Below are positions 37,822 through 47,247 of a stretch of 64,000 nucleotides of DNA, piece by piece. The position numbers and the translations under genes were made by a program. The notes under the pieces were generated by a model, which saw nothing but the letters and a program-made list of their open reading frames with translations, searched no databases and was not told where the DNA came from. This DNA comes from Lysobacterales bacterium (GTDB lineage: Bacteria > Pseudomonadota > Gammaproteobacteria > Xanthomonadales > SZUA-5), in contig JALHMH010000012.1 of assembly GCA_022844165.1 (NCBI GenBank), positions 1 through 64,000 on the forward strand. The letters are read 5' to 3'. Every line of letters begins with the position of its first letter. Positions within the stretch are counted from its first letter, which is position 1.

Positions 37822-37893
37822 TCGCTGGCCTTGTCTCGAGCGACAACCCTCAGACTGTCGAACGAGCATCGGCCAGCCACCAGTCGCACACGG

Positions 37894-39042
37894 CTAACTC
37901 TTCGGCTGCAGCATTTCTTCCATTGTCTTCTTGAAGTTGCCCGCCTTCCAACTGGGTAGCGCAAAACTCCAGCCATCGGCGCGAGCATTGAGTTCGGAGA
38001 CTTGTTTTTGGATGTCCGCTAGTTTGTCCGCGCGGGCTTTTGCCGCATCGAAAGCCGGTTTGTCCGCAGGTGTTTGATCGCCGGTTTCGCCGCCCGCAGC
38101 AGGTGTGGCGGCACTCTCCGCTTTACTCTTTTCCGCAGCTACCCATGTGTCGAGTTGCGACTCGTCGACGCGTGCGCGCCAGCGAGACCAGGTCTTTTCG
38201 GCAACGTCCCATAGGTCGACTTCAATCACCATACCATCGTGCGTCGCAAAGCTGGTGCGCCAATACTTGTCGTCGGTCGGTTGCTGACTTTCGGACTTGG
38301 CGACATCTTCAAGATTGACACTCGAGAGGGCGCCACCGATTTGATTGCCCGCCGACTCGGAACTTAGTTCGCGACCCTTCGGTACGTCGAGTACGTTGAA
38401 ATTAAAGGCGGCTGAATCCGTCTTCTCGATTTTCAAGACCTTCCCGTCAGGATCAGTAATGTCGACACGACGGACGCGCTCGCTGGGTATGTCTGCAATG
38501 GACTTGGCCAGCCAGTTGCCTGGTTCTTTGTCTGGAATGATGGAGCCCGAGACCAGGAAGCTCTTGGCTTCGCCATCGCGACGAACGAAGGTGGAGTCGC
38601 CATTTGGGCCGGCGATGCCGACAATGAGCTTCACCGGAGATTTCAGCCCGAGCAGTTCGACCCCCAGGCCCTTGGCATCCGCCGCACTCAGGTCCTCGAC
38701 GCCTAAGCGCGCATAGTTTTCGGGCTTGCTGGTCTTTTCTTCGCGCAGCTGGGCGTTGCTAAGCTTGATCAAGAACTCGCGGATCTTGCTGACATCGGCG
38801 GCGTAACCGTCTTTGGCTGCAACCGTCCAACGGTCTTCGGATTTGTTGAGCTCGGCAATCGCGACGCCGCCAGCGCCGCTGATTTTGATCGCGCTGATGT
38901 CGTTCAGTTGTTTGTCGAGTTCAGCAATCAACGCGCCGCTGACAGTCGATTCTTGCGCCTGCTGGCCGCGGTTCAGGAACAGGCCGATGCCGAGCACAAC
39001 AGCCGTGATCAGCAATAACAATATGAGGCGTTTTTGCATCAT
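37894..39042 (-). CDS. DUF4340 protein of the Gld-type ABC cluster
   Basis: This 382-aa protein has an N-terminal membrane anchor (MMQKRLILLLLITAVVLGIG) and a large soluble DUF4340 region. The family is usually encoded directly after GldG-like proteins and is presumed to be a periplasmic or envelope partner of the ABC exporter. ATG at 39,042 is preceded by GGAG and lies 1 nt beyond the stop of the gldG-like gene. It is the last gene of the cluster, and its C-terminal end is Ala/Asp-rich. Confidence 0.8.
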   Translation of the reverse strand: MMQKRLILLLLITAVVLGIGLFLNRGQQAQESTVSGALIAELDKQLNDISAIKISGAGGVAIAELNKSEDRWTVAAKDGYAADVSKIREFLIKLSNAQLREEKTSKPENYARLGVEDLSAADAKGLGVELLGLKSPVKLIVGIAGPNGDSTFVRRDGEAKSFLVSGSIIPDKEPGNWLAKSIADIPSERVRRVDITDPDGKVLKIEKTDSAAFNFNVLDVPKGRELSSESAGNQIGGALSSVNLEDVAKSESQQPTDDKYWRTSFATHDGMVIEVDLWDVAEKTWSRWRARVDESQLDTWVAAEKSKAESAATPAAGGETGDQTPADKPAFDAAKARADKLADIQKQVSELNARADGWSFALPSWKAGNFKKTMEEMLQPKS

Positions 39043-39043
39043 G

Positions 39044-40921
39044 TTAGTTTGCTCCAGCCAAAGTCTGAGCACGACGTCGGCGGCCCCAGCGCCAGAACAG
39101 CAGAGCGCCGCCAATCACCAAAAGAGGAACCAGGGCGATATTGATGAACTTGACGCGCGTTCCGAGCGCCTCAATGTCCTTATCGAGATTTCGCCGCACT
39201 TCGCGAAGGTCTTTACGAATCTCCAGTTTTTCGCGCTGGAAGCGCTCAATCTCGGCTTGCTGTTCGGGTGAGAGGATCATCGCGTTCTCCGCCGACTTGC
39301 CGGCTTGCAGATCATTCAGTTTCTGCTCCGCTTCCTGCAGCCGGGTTTGTAGTTCTTCCTCCGTGGCGCGGAACTTCTCATCCGCTTCCCGGCGCATGCC
39401 CTCAACGACCGTAAATGGCCGGGCGCTGGAACTGCGGCCGCGGATCGAGATCAACGCACTGCTTCCGCCAAGGTTGTCCGCTGCGTTGATGGCGATATCG
39501 CCGTTGTTGGCGAACGGATTGGCGATTTGTTGGCCAAAGAAGTTCTGAACCTGCACCCAAAGACGGTTCGTCAGCAGATCCGTGTCGGCAAACAAGATGG
39601 CATTGGCATCGTCTTTGGTTTCGGCGATGTGGCCTGCGGTTGAGGCACGATCTTCGAATGCGCTCTTCAGTTTTCCTGTCAAGCGTCCCGCGATGATGTA
39701 GTTCTCGCCACTCGGCGTAAAGTCCTTGAGCAGTTCGCGCGGATCGGGCAGGAAGCGCGTGCGCTCGGTAGACACTACGCTGGCTTCGCTGCTCGATTGC
39801 AGCAAAGGCTCGAGTTTCACCGTCGCGCCGTCCTTGAGTCGAAAGCGGCCTGCCGTATCGATGTTAATCAAGTTCAATTTGGCGCTGACCAGATCCCGGT
39901 CGTTGATTTGCGCCTCGCGCAAACCAAGGATCAACGGGTGTTGGACAGGTGGTTCGGTTTGGCTGATCTGCACTTGTAGTCCCAGTGCGCGGTCGACGAC
40001 CACCTCATCGGCCTTGTACTCGATTCCCCAGGCGGAGAGGAGTTTTTCGAGATTCGAGCTCTTGTCGGCGAACATCGCCGCACTCGGGTTGTTCGGATCT
40101 GCACCGCTGGTATCGGTGTTCGCATTGGGGTCGACAAACAGCAGCAGGCGCCCGCCCTTCATCACGAACTGGTCGATCGCATAGAGTGTGTTGTCATTCA
40201 GCGCTTTGGGGTGCACAACCATCAGCACCTGAATCTTCGGATCGATCTCGCTGAAATCGACCCCAAGCGGCCGGACTTCGAAGAGGTCGTTCAATTGGGT
40301 AATCACCGCCCACGGTTCGCTCATGCGTTGTGTGGTCTGGTCAAAGCCGCCTTGCAAAGGCAGGCCTGTGACCAGCCCGATCACAGGCTTTTCCGGTTGC
40401 AGGAGCGTCTGGATCAGTTTGGCGACATCGTATTCGAGGAACAGTTCTTTATCGGGCTGGAAAAAGGGGATCGCTGCTTTGCCGTTGAGCGAATTGGTGC
40501 CGGCCAGGCCAAAGAACAGCTTGTCGCCGGTTGTTCCTACGGGCACCGATTGCAATCCCGCCGCCGTTGCCTCGTCTTCTTCTTCGCTGAAAGGCTGCGG
40601 ATCGACAACCGATAGCCGAAGCTTCCCGCCGCTGCGCGACGCCATTTCTTCGAGCACTTCGCGAACGCGTTGAGCGTAGGTGCGAATGGGTGCCAAATCG
40701 CGGGAGGCTTCGTCGGAGAAATAGAAATACAGGTTGATCGGTTCGTCGATACTGGAGACGATCTCGTTCGTGCCTTCGCTCAAAGTGTATTCGTCATTGG
40801 CTGTCAGGTCGAGGCGCGCGCCGCGGAATAGCGCATTGCTGATCACCGTGATGCCGACGAACAGGAGTGCCAGAACGAGCAGCGTCAACCCGCCGGAGGC
40901 GCGTTTGTTGAATAGGTTCAT
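39044..40921 (-). CDS. gldG: GldG-like ABC transporter auxiliary protein
   Basis: This 625-aa protein has one N-terminal membrane helix (about residues 10-30) and then the GldG/ABC-type auxiliary domain (RLDLTANDEYTLSEGT, then PINLYFYFSD). A long coiled coil follows (about 500-590, rich in Glu, Gln and Arg), with a C-terminal helix before an Arg-rich tail (LLFWRWGRRRR). In Bacteroidetes, GldA/F/G contribute to gliding; proteobacterial versions are of uncertain role and probably export or extract envelope components. ATG at 40,921 has AAGGA about 8 nt upstream and follows the permease gene by 19 nt. Confidence 0.83.
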   Translation of the reverse strand: MNLFNKRASGGLTLLVLALLFVGITVISNALFRGARLDLTANDEYTLSEGTNEIVSSIDEPINLYFYFSDEASRDLAPIRTYAQRVREVLEEMASRSGGKLRLSVVDPQPFSEEEDEATAAGLQSVPVGTTGDKLFFGLAGTNSLNGKAAIPFFQPDKELFLEYDVAKLIQTLLQPEKPVIGLVTGLPLQGGFDQTTQRMSEPWAVITQLNDLFEVRPLGVDFSEIDPKIQVLMVVHPKALNDNTLYAIDQFVMKGGRLLLFVDPNANTDTSGADPNNPSAAMFADKSSNLEKLLSAWGIEYKADEVVVDRALGLQVQISQTEPPVQHPLILGLREAQINDRDLVSAKLNLINIDTAGRFRLKDGATVKLEPLLQSSSEASVVSTERTRFLPDPRELLKDFTPSGENYIIAGRLTGKLKSAFEDRASTAGHIAETKDDANAILFADTDLLTNRLWVQVQNFFGQQIANPFANNGDIAINAADNLGGSSALISIRGRSSSARPFTVVEGMRREADEKFRATEEELQTRLQEAEQKLNDLQAGKSAENAMILSPEQQAEIERFQREKLEIRKDLREVRRNLDKDIEALGTRVKFINIALVPLLVIGGALLFWRWGRRRRAQTLAGAN

Positions 40922-40940
40922 AGGTGCAGTCCTTTGCGAG

Positions 40941-41675
40941 TTAGTCGGCTTTCTTGAAGTCGATGATGATCGACGTGGCATACAAGAACAGGCCGATCAG
41001 CAATCCGAAAAAGATCAGGTCGCGAAGATCGATCACGCCTTTGGAAATTGATGCGAAGTGCGTGATAAAGCTCAAACTCGCGACACCATCGACCAGCCAT
41101 TGCGGCAAGAAGACCTTCGCGAAACTGAGCACGAGCGGATGTCCGGCAAGTAACAGCACAAAACAAATGACGACTGTGACAATGAAAGCGATCACCTGAC
41201 TCTTGGTTGCTGCAGACACTGCACTCCCGATCGCGAGAAACCCACCAGCCATCAGCAGGCTTCCGATATAGCTGGCGACGATCACGCCGTTGTCAGGATC
41301 ACCAAGGTAGTTGACGGTCATCCAGATCGGGAATGTCAGCGCCAGCGCGATACCGACGAATGCCCACGCAGCCAGGAACTTGGCAATGACCGCGTGCGCC
41401 TGTGTGACGGGCAAGGTCAACAGCAGTTCGATCGAGCCCGTGTTTCGTTCCTCCGCCCAGAGCCGCATCGCCACTGCCGGGACTAAGAACAAATAGAGCC
41501 AAGGGTGAAAATCGAAAAAGGGCTTGAGATCTGCCTGGCCGCGCTCGTAAAGACCGCCGAGTTGGAACGCGAAAGCGCCCGAAAGCACCAAAAAGATCAC
41601 GATAAAGACGTAGGCGACTGGCGTCGCAAAATAACTGGCCAGCTCGCGGCGGAAAAGGGTGTTGATTGGGCTCAT
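40941..41675 (-). CDS. gldF: GldF-like ABC-2 type permease
   Basis: This 244-aa permease has six hydrophobic segments. It starts with NTLFRRELASYFATPVAYVF, the typical opening of GldF-like ABC-2 permeases, and has the conserved RLWAEERNTGSIELLLTLPV stretch. It forms the membrane channel for the adjacent ATPase, and the start overlaps the ATPase gene by 4 nt (41,672-41,675). Substrate unknown. Confidence 0.87.
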   Translation of the reverse strand: MSPINTLFRRELASYFATPVAYVFIVIFLVLSGAFAFQLGGLYERGQADLKPFFDFHPWLYLFLVPAVAMRLWAEERNTGSIELLLTLPVTQAHAVIAKFLAAWAFVGIALALTFPIWMTVNYLGDPDNGVIVASYIGSLLMAGGFLAIGSAVSAATKSQVIAFIVTVVICFVLLLAGHPLVLSFAKVFLPQWLVDGVASLSFITHFASISKGVIDLRDLIFFGLLIGLFLYATSIIIDFKKAD

Positions 41676-42595
41676 GAGCGTGCGCCTCCTTGTGTGATCG
41701 TGCGAAACACCTCATCCAGGCGCCCCGATTCCAGTTCGACGCTGGTCACATCGATGGCGCGCTCGTGCAGGCGCTGCGTGACAGGTCCAAAAATGCTCTT
41801 CCCCAAGATCGGGAAGACGGTCAGGACGCGCGCCTCGCGATCGATTGCGATGTCGCTCACACCCGGAACGCCGTTGAGCGCTTCCTTGAGCGCATCCAGG
41901 TCGCGTGCGCGCAGGGATACGGCCTGGTAGTACTTGGATTTTGCCTCCAACTCGTCGGGCGTCGCATCGGCCACCACCTTGCCACCGGCGATGATGATCG
42001 CGCGCGAGCAAACTGCGTGGACTTCTTCCAGAATGTGCGTCGAGATCACGACGATTTTGTCTTTCGCGAGCCCTTGGATCAGCGCACGCACCTCGTGTTT
42101 TTGATTCGGATCGAGACCGTCCGTGGGTTCGTCGAGCACCAATACCCTGGGATCGTGCAAAATCGCTTGCGCGATGCCGACGCGTCGTTTGAAGCCCTTG
42201 CTCAGCGTATCGATCGGCTGATCCAGGACGCGTTCGAGGCCCAGGCGCGCGACGACTTCGCGAATACGATTGGCAGGATTCTCCAGGCCACGTATGCGTG
42301 CGATGAAGGTGAGGAAGTTCGCTGGCGTCATTTCACCATAAGCTGGAGCGCCCTCCGGCAAGTAGCCGATACAGCGCTTTGCTTCCAGGGGCGCCGACTC
42401 GACGTCGTGGCCGCACACGCGGATGCTGCCTTCGGTCGGCGTCAAGAAGCCCGCAATCATCTTCATTGTCGTCGACTTCCCGGCCCCGTTGGGTCCGAGA
42501 AAGCCCAGGACTTCGCCGGGAGAGACGGTGAAACTCACCGAATCTACTGCTACGAGATCCCCATATCGCTTAGTTAGATTCTTGATTTCTATCAT
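41672..42595 (-). CDS. gldA: GldA-like ABC transporter ATP-binding protein
   Basis: This 307-aa ATPase has Walker A GPNGAGKST (about 34-42), signature LSKGFKRRVGIAQA near 134, Walker B VLVLDEPTDGLDP and an H-loop VVISTHILEEV. It drives the GldF-like permease and lies first in the four-gene leftward cluster. A 16-bp tandem duplication (42,704-42,735) lies in the region upstream. The cluster organisation gldA-gldF-gldG-DUF4340 is standard in gammaproteobacteria. Confidence 0.9.
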   Translation of the reverse strand: MIEIKNLTKRYGDLVAVDSVSFTVSPGEVLGFLGPNGAGKSTTMKMIAGFLTPTEGSIRVCGHDVESAPLEAKRCIGYLPEGAPAYGEMTPANFLTFIARIRGLENPANRIREVVARLGLERVLDQPIDTLSKGFKRRVGIAQAILHDPRVLVLDEPTDGLDPNQKHEVRALIQGLAKDKIVVISTHILEEVHAVCSRAIIIAGGKVVADATPDELEAKSKYYQAVSLRARDLDALKEALNGVPGVSDIAIDREARVLTVFPILGKSIFGPVTQRLHERAIDVTSVELESGRLDEVFRTITQGGARS

Positions 42596-42703
42596 GATAT
42601 TGACTTCGATCCGTGTTGTTTCGAAATGCGAGACGCGCGCGACTTGAGGGCGCTGCGACCATTTTCAAGGGGGAAAGTTCCCAGAGTGGGGATGGCCAAT
42701 CCA

Positions 42704-42735
42704 CTCGATTGCCACCAGCCTCGATTGCCACCAGC
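42704..42735. repeat. Tandem 16-bp duplication
   Basis: CTCGATTGCCACCAGC occurs twice head to tail (42,704-42,719 and 42,720-42,735) between the Mth938-like gene and the gldA-like gene. It could be a recent slippage event or spaced binding sites. Confidence 0.8.
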
Positions 42736-42763
42736 AGGTTGTGACTCAACGGTTCGCCACGGC

Positions 42764-43141
42764 TCACTGCCGCGGTAACAAGAATGCGGCGAGGACGGCG
42801 CGACCTTCGCCGCTCAGAACGTTATACGTTCGTGCCGCCGCGTCGCTACTCATGGCTTCAAACCCAATGCCGGCGCTCATCACATGTGCGTGCAAGGCGG
42901 GTGGCGCAAGTTGATGACGGATTCCTGTGCCTAGAAGGATGACGTCTGGTTCTAACTGGATGAGTACGTCGAGAGCGCCTTCGTCGAGTTCCGTGATCGA
43001 TGACGGCGACCACAAGCCATGTCGGCCGCCGAATGCCCAGAAACTCGTGTCCAGCCAGGTGCCGCCCAGACGAACACGAGCGCCATCGACTGCGGTGATG
43101 CTGGTGGGTAACTCTGGTTGGTGCCAGATCAGACCGCTCAT
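42764..43141 (-). CDS. Mth938-like domain protein
   Basis: This 125-aa protein of the Mth938/NDUFAF3 fold has ALDVLIQLEPDVILLGTG and a typical C-terminal ARTYNVLSGEGRAVLAAFL. The molecular role in bacteria is unsettled; eukaryotic relatives assist respiratory complex I assembly. The ATG overlaps the stop of the yhbY gene by 4 nt, so the two are co-translated. Confidence 0.82.
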   Translation of the reverse strand: MSGLIWHQPELPTSITAVDGARVRLGGTWLDTSFWAFGGRHGLWSPSSITELDEGALDVLIQLEPDVILLGTGIRHQLAPPALHAHVMSAGIGFEAMSSDAAARTYNVLSGEGRAVLAAFLLPRQ

Positions 43142-43434
43142 CTGGGCAGTTGCAACTTCGGCGCGTCGGGATGTGCGCGAAACAATGCAACGATGTGCCC
43201 GATTTCCTGCACGATCGCAGCGCCTGTTTGCGCCACGATGGCCGAAATCAGTGCTTTGCGGGCCATCCGGTCCTCCGCGCTGATCCGGACTTTGATCAAT
43301 TCGTGAGCGTTCAGTGCGATGTTGATTTCCTGCATGACCGTCGGAGCAAGCCCGCGTTCGGCGATCATCACCACGGGTTTGAGTGCGTGTGCCATCGACC
43401 GCAAGAATCGTTTTTGCGCTGCATTGATCGACAT
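43138..43434 (-). CDS. yhbY: YhbY-type CRM-domain RNA-binding protein
   Basis: This 98-aa protein is a single CRM domain: KRFLRSMAHALKPVVMI, LAPTVMQEINIALNAHELIKVRI, and a GQxG-like loop replaced by ALISAIVAQTGAAIVQEIG. YhbY associates with pre-50S ribosomal particles and aids assembly. It is transcribed divergently from rlmE, a 23S rRNA methylase, the usual arrangement in gammaproteobacteria. Confidence 0.9.
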   Translation of the reverse strand: MSINAAQKRFLRSMAHALKPVVMIAERGLAPTVMQEINIALNAHELIKVRISAEDRMARKALISAIVAQTGAAIVQEIGHIVALFRAHPDAPKLQLPR

Positions 43435-43499
43435 AGTGTCTGGCGGGTGTAGTGCGGGGTGGCGGAGGCTATCATGCTGCGTTTCCTGGTTCTCGGATT

Positions 43500-43528
43500 T
43501 TGACGTCCAACGTGGCGCACGATACTGA
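43500..43528 (+). promoter_or_regulatory. Possible rlmE promoter
   Basis: TTGACG (43,500-43,505) is a good -35. A weak -10 follows, either GATACT at 15-nt spacing or TACTGA at 17-nt spacing. It lies 36 nt or more before the rlmE start in the yhbY/rlmE divergent region. Confidence 0.3.
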
Positions 43529-43563
43529 TCCCTTGAACTTTGATCCGCCCCTCAGGACGCAAC

Positions 43564-44190
43564 ATGGCCCGCAGTAAATCCAGCGCACGGTGGCTTGATG
43601 AGCACTTCCGCGATCCTTTCGTGAGGCGCGCCCATGTTGAGGGGAAACGCTCGCGAGCGGCGTACAAGTTGGAAGAGCTGCTGGAACGCGATTTGCTTTT
43701 GAAGCCGGGGATGAGCATCGTTGATCTCGGCGCGGCGCCTGGCGGCTGGAGTCAAGTGGCTGCGGATAGATTGAAGGGCAGGGGTCGGGTGATTGGCTTG
43801 GATATCCTGCCAATGGCGGAATTGCCGGGGGTCGAATTTTTGCAAGGCGATTTCACGACTGAGGAATCGCTGAACAGCCTGGAAGCCGCACTGGGCGGAG
43901 AAAAAGTGGACCTTGTGATGTCGGACATGGCCCCCAACATGAGCGGTGTGGGCGTGGTCGATCAGGATCGATCAATGGTTCTGGTGGAATTGGCGTTGGA
44001 CTTCGCCAGGCAGGCGCTCAAGTATCAAGGTGGTTTTTTGGTCAAAGTGTTTCAGGGTGAGGGTTTTGACGCTTTGCTGAAGCAACTACGTGCACAATTC
44101 AATAGAGTATTGGTCCGCAAACCGAAAGCATCGCGCTCGCGGAGCCGCGAAGTGTATATCCTGGCAACAGGTTACAAAGCGCGGCCGTAG
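43564..44190 (+). CDS. rlmE: 23S rRNA 2'-O-ribose U2552 methyltransferase RlmE
   Basis: This 208-aa FtsJ/RlmE enzyme uses SAM to methylate U2552 in the 23S rRNA A-loop, a late step in 50S assembly. It shows RAAYKLEEL with the catalytic Lys, SAM motif [15 protein letters not shown], the [14 protein letters not shown] motif with the catalytic Asp, and the terminal Lys/Glu pair around [11 protein letters not shown] and [11 protein letters not shown] at 43,564 gives the usual MARSKSS-type start; the upstream extension is not conserved in style. ftsH follows 20 nt after, a conserved linkage. Confidence 0.95.
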   Translation: MARSKSSARWLDEHFRDPFVRRAHVEGKRSRAAYKLEELLERDLLLKPGMSIVDLGAAPGGWSQVAADRLKGRGRVIGLDILPMAELPGVEFLQGDFTTEESLNSLEAALGGEKVDLVMSDMAPNMSGVGVVDQDRSMVLVELALDFARQALKYQGGFLVKVFQGEGFDALLKQLRAQFNRVLVRKPKASRSRSREVYILATGYKARP

Positions 44191-44210
44191 CCGCGACGAG
44201 GAGCAAAGCT

Positions 44211-46112
44211 GTGAATGATCTGGCAAAAAACATGTTGCTGTGGGTGGTGATTGGGTTGGTACTGCTGGGGGTGTTTCGCAGTTTCGGGACCTCAACACCA
44301 GCGGCGCCGATGTCGTACTCAGACTTCCTGGGCAAGGTCGAGCGTGATCAAATCCAGGAAGTCAGAATCGATGCCGATCGCAAGATGACCGGAAAACAGC
44401 AGGACGGCACGGCCTTCGAGCTGTATGCACCGGACGACCCACGGCTCGTGGAAACGCTGATTGCCAACAACGTCAAAGTGACTCAGGCGGCGCCGGAGTC
44501 GGGATTCACGTTGGTTGGATTGTTGCTTAACTTGCTGCCAGTCTTTTTGCTGATCGGCTTCTGGATTTTCGTGATGCGCCAGATGCAAGGCGGTGGCGCC
44601 GGGCGTGGTGCGATGTCTTTCGGGAAGAGCCGTGCGCGCCTGCAAGGCGAAGATCAGGTCAAGGTGACGTTTGCTGACGTGGCGGGCGTTGACGAGGCCA
44701 AAGCGGAAGTGGGTGAGCTCGTCGACTTCTTGCGCGATCCCGGCAAGTTCCAGAAGTTGGGCGGCAAGATTCCGCGTGGCGTTTTGATGGTCGGGCCTCC
44801 TGGTACCGGCAAGACGCTTCTGGCGAAGGCCATTGCCGGCGAAGCGAAGGTGCCGTTCTTCATCATCTCTGGTTCCGATTTCGTTGAGATGTTCGTTGGC
44901 GTTGGCGCAAGTCGCGTGCGCGATATGTTCGAGCAGGCGAAGAAACACGCGCCTTGCATCATCTTCATCGACGAAATTGACGCCGTTGGCCGGCATCGCG
45001 GTGCCGGATTGGGTGGTGGACACGACGAGCGCGAACAAACGCTCAACCAGCTGCTGGTGGAAATGGACGGCTTCGAGGGTTCCGAGGGGATCATCGTCAT
45101 TGCCGCAACGAACCGGCCCGATGTGCTCGACCCGGCCCTGTTGCGCCCCGGGCGCTTTGATCGGCAGGTGGTCGTTGGCTTGCCAGATGTGCGTGGCCGC
45201 GAACAGATCTTAAAAGTTCACATGCGAAAAGTCCCGCTGTCGGACGATGTGCGTCCGTCGCTGATCGCACGCGGCACGCCAGGCTTCTCGGGCGCTGATC
45301 TTGCGAATCTGGTCAATGAGGCGGCGTTGTTTGCCGCGCGCGAAAATTGTCGCGATGTTGCGATGACGCACTTCGAAAAAGCCAAGGATAAGATCATGAT
45401 GGGCGCGGAACGGCGTTCCATGGTGATGAGCGAAAAAGAGAAGCGTTTGACGGCTTACCATGAGGCAGGTCATGCGATCGTGGGGCGTTTGGTGCCCGAG
45501 CACGACCCTGTCTACAAAGTGACGATCATTCCCCGCGGTCGCGCGCTTGGCGTGACCATGTTCCTGCCGGAGGGCGATCGTTATTCGATGAACAAAATCG
45601 AGATCAATTCCAAGCTTTGCTCAACGTATGGCGGGCGCATTGCAGAAGAGATTATTTTCGGCGCCGAACACGTCACCAACGGCGCATCGAGTGATATCGA
45701 TTACGCGACGCGGCTGGCGCGCACTGCCGTCACCCAATGGGGTCTCTCGAATCTCGGCCCGATTCGTTTCGGCGAGCAGGAGGAAGAGGTGTTTCTGGGT
45801 CGTTCGATGACGCAGACGCGCGGCGTATCTGGCGACACGGCAAGACAAATAGACGGCGAAATCCGACGCATGCTCGACGATGCGTACGACAAAGCGCGCG
45901 AATTACTGAAGGCGAATACCGACAAGCTGCACGCAATGGCCGATGCGTTGATGAAGTACGAAACCATTGATGTGACTCAGATCGATGCGATCATGGAGGG
46001 TCGCGAGGTTCCGCCACCAGCCGATTGGAAGGACGATGGCGGTGCTCCGACGAATCCGGGTCCAGGTACGCCAAGTCCAGCGCCCGTGGCGACAGCTGTG
46101 CCGCAGACCTGA
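44211..46112 (+). CDS. ftsH: ATP-dependent zinc metalloprotease FtsH
   Basis: This 633-aa inner-membrane AAA protease has two N-terminal membrane helices (about 5-22 and 100-120) around a periplasmic domain. The AAA module follows, with Walker A GPPGTGKT (near 198), Walker [16 protein letters not shown] and the second-region-of-homology RPGRFDRQV. The zinc site HEAGH is at 417-421, the same numbering as E. coli. A Pro-rich C-terminal tail ends the protein. It degrades LpxC, sigma-32 and misassembled membrane proteins in other gammaproteobacteria. GTG start at 44,211 has GAGGAG upstream. Confidence 0.97.
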   Translation: MNDLAKNMLLWVVIGLVLLGVFRSFGTSTPAAPMSYSDFLGKVERDQIQEVRIDADRKMTGKQQDGTAFELYAPDDPRLVETLIANNVKVTQAAPESGFTLVGLLLNLLPVFLLIGFWIFVMRQMQGGGAGRGAMSFGKSRARLQGEDQVKVTFADVAGVDEAKAEVGELVDFLRDPGKFQKLGGKIPRGVLMVGPPGTGKTLLAKAIAGEAKVPFFIISGSDFVEMFVGVGASRVRDMFEQAKKHAPCIIFIDEIDAVGRHRGAGLGGGHDEREQTLNQLLVEMDGFEGSEGIIVIAATNRPDVLDPALLRPGRFDRQVVVGLPDVRGREQILKVHMRKVPLSDDVRPSLIARGTPGFSGADLANLVNEAALFAARENCRDVAMTHFEKAKDKIMMGAERRSMVMSEKEKRLTAYHEAGHAIVGRLVPEHDPVYKVTIIPRGRALGVTMFLPEGDRYSMNKIEINSKLCSTYGGRIAEEIIFGAEHVTNGASSDIDYATRLARTAVTQWGLSNLGPIRFGEQEEEVFLGRSMTQTRGVSGDTARQIDGEIRRMLDDAYDKARELLKANTDKLHAMADALMKYETIDVTQIDAIMEGREVPPPADWKDDGGAPTNPGPGTPSPAPVATAVPQT

Positions 46113-46133
46113 TCGACAGTCGGGCGCACGATC

Positions 46134-47036
46134 GTGTTTGCGGCGCCGCGCCGAACACTGGATTGCAGGGGCCGGTTGCTCGATCTTGAGCGTCCGGCCA
46201 TCGTTGGTATTGTCAATGTAACCCCAGATTCGTTTAGCGATGGCGGAGAGACCTTCGATGTAGAGGCCGCCGTTGCCCGCGGTGTGGCGATGGTGGAAGC
46301 CGGGGCCAACGCACTCGATGTGGGCGGGGAATCGACGCGTCCTGGTGCGGCAGCCGTCGAAGAGGCCGAAGAGCTGCGGCGTGTCATACCGGTCATCGAA
46401 CGCCTGGTCGAAGCCGTTGGTGTGCCGATTTCTATCGATACTCAAAAGGCGACTGTGATGCGCGCTGCGGTTGCAGCCGGCGCAGGATGGATCAATGACG
46501 TCGGCGCGCTGCGCGCCAGCGGGGCGCTTGATGCTGCGGCCGACAGCGGTGCGGCCATTACGCTGATGCACATGCAGGGCACGCCGCAGACCATGCAAAG
46601 CGCGCCCGAATACGACGATGTGGTTGGCGAGGTTCAGAAGTTCCTGACCGATCGCGTGCTGGCTTGTCAATTTGCCGGCATCGACAAGAAGCGCCTTGTT
46701 ATCGATCCCGGTTTCGGTTTCGGCAAGAGCTACACCCACAATCTGATACTGCTCGCGGAGTTGGAGCGCCTGCTTGTTCTCGATTGCCCGCTCATGGTCG
46801 GTATATCGCGTAAACGACTCATCGGTGCGTTGTGCGGCAAAGATCGTCCGCAGGACCGAGTCGCGGGCAGTGTGGCGGCGGCGCTGTTGGCTGTGCAGCG
46901 TGGCGCGAACATCGTTCGTGTGCACGATGTCTCGGCCACATCGGATGCGCTTAAGGTCTGGGCGGCCGTCAAGGCGCATTCGCCTCAGGCGAAACTGCCA
47001 ACGCGTCCCGTCATCAGCTGGCCCGACGAGGAGTAG
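46134..47036 (+). CDS. folP: Dihydropteroate synthase FolP
   Basis: This 300-aa TIM-barrel enzyme joins p-aminobenzoate to dihydropterin pyrophosphate in folate synthesis. It shows GIVNVTPDSFSDGG, DVGGESTRPGA, WINDVGA, LMHMQGTPQTM, DPGFGFGKSYTHN and GISRKRLIG, the standard signature series. GTG start at 46,134. It follows ftsH by 21 nt. The usual glmM neighbour is absent here: a gene-free stretch with hairpins follows and then a GST. A copy of the 22-nt repeat begins at its stop codon. Confidence 0.95.
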   Translation: MFAAPRRTLDCRGRLLDLERPAIVGIVNVTPDSFSDGGETFDVEAAVARGVAMVEAGANALDVGGESTRPGAAAVEEAEELRRVIPVIERLVEAVGVPISIDTQKATVMRAAVAAGAGWINDVGALRASGALDAAADSGAAITLMHMQGTPQTMQSAPEYDDVVGEVQKFLTDRVLACQFAGIDKKRLVIDPGFGFGKSYTHNLILLAELERLLVLDCPLMVGISRKRLIGALCGKDRPQDRVAGSVAAALLAVQRGANIVRVHDVSATSDALKVWAAVKAHSPQAKLPTRPVISWPDEE

Positions 47037-47057
47037 ACTAGCGAGGCTTCGCCTCAG
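47036..47057. repeat. 22-nt palindromic repeat, copy 2
   Basis: Identical over 22 nt to 32,222-32,243, including GCGAGGCTTCGCCTCAG, and it begins at the last base of the folP TAG. A degenerate half, TTGGCTTCGCCTGA, follows at about 47,072. The two copies at gene ends suggest a dispersed 3'-end element. Confidence 0.65.
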
Positions 47058-47148
47058 GCCGCCGAGCATTGTTGGCTTCGCCTGACACTGTATTGCCCAC
47101 AACCCGCGCTTCGCATTTCCGGCCCAACGGCGCAGCGGCCGGGCGTTC

Positions 47149-47186
47149 GACTCGGCACACGCCTTTCGGCGTGTGAGCGCCGAGTC
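47149..47186. other. Two-part stem-loop downstream of folP
   Basis: GACTCGGC (47,149-47,156) pairs with GCCGAGTC (47,179-47,186). Inside it, ACACGCC pairs with GGCGTGT around loop TTTC, leaving a 4-nt bulge GAGC. A second weaker hairpin, CCCCT-AAACTTA-AGGGG, follows near 47,191-47,207. It may be a transcript-end structure or mobile palindromic unit. Confidence 0.6.
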
Positions 47187-47247
47187 TCACCCCCTAAACT
47201 TAAGGGGCTGCAAAAGCCAAAGCCGCTCCTAAGAAAATTTGACTCAA

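Noticed and set aside
41690..42577. 295-aa + strand frame opposite the gldA-like gene
   Set aside because: It mirrors a clear ABC ATPase with all motifs; the antisense frame shows none.
45903..47102. 399-aa - strand frame opposite folP
   Set aside because: folP has every signature motif; the antisense product is low-complexity and Arg/His-rich.
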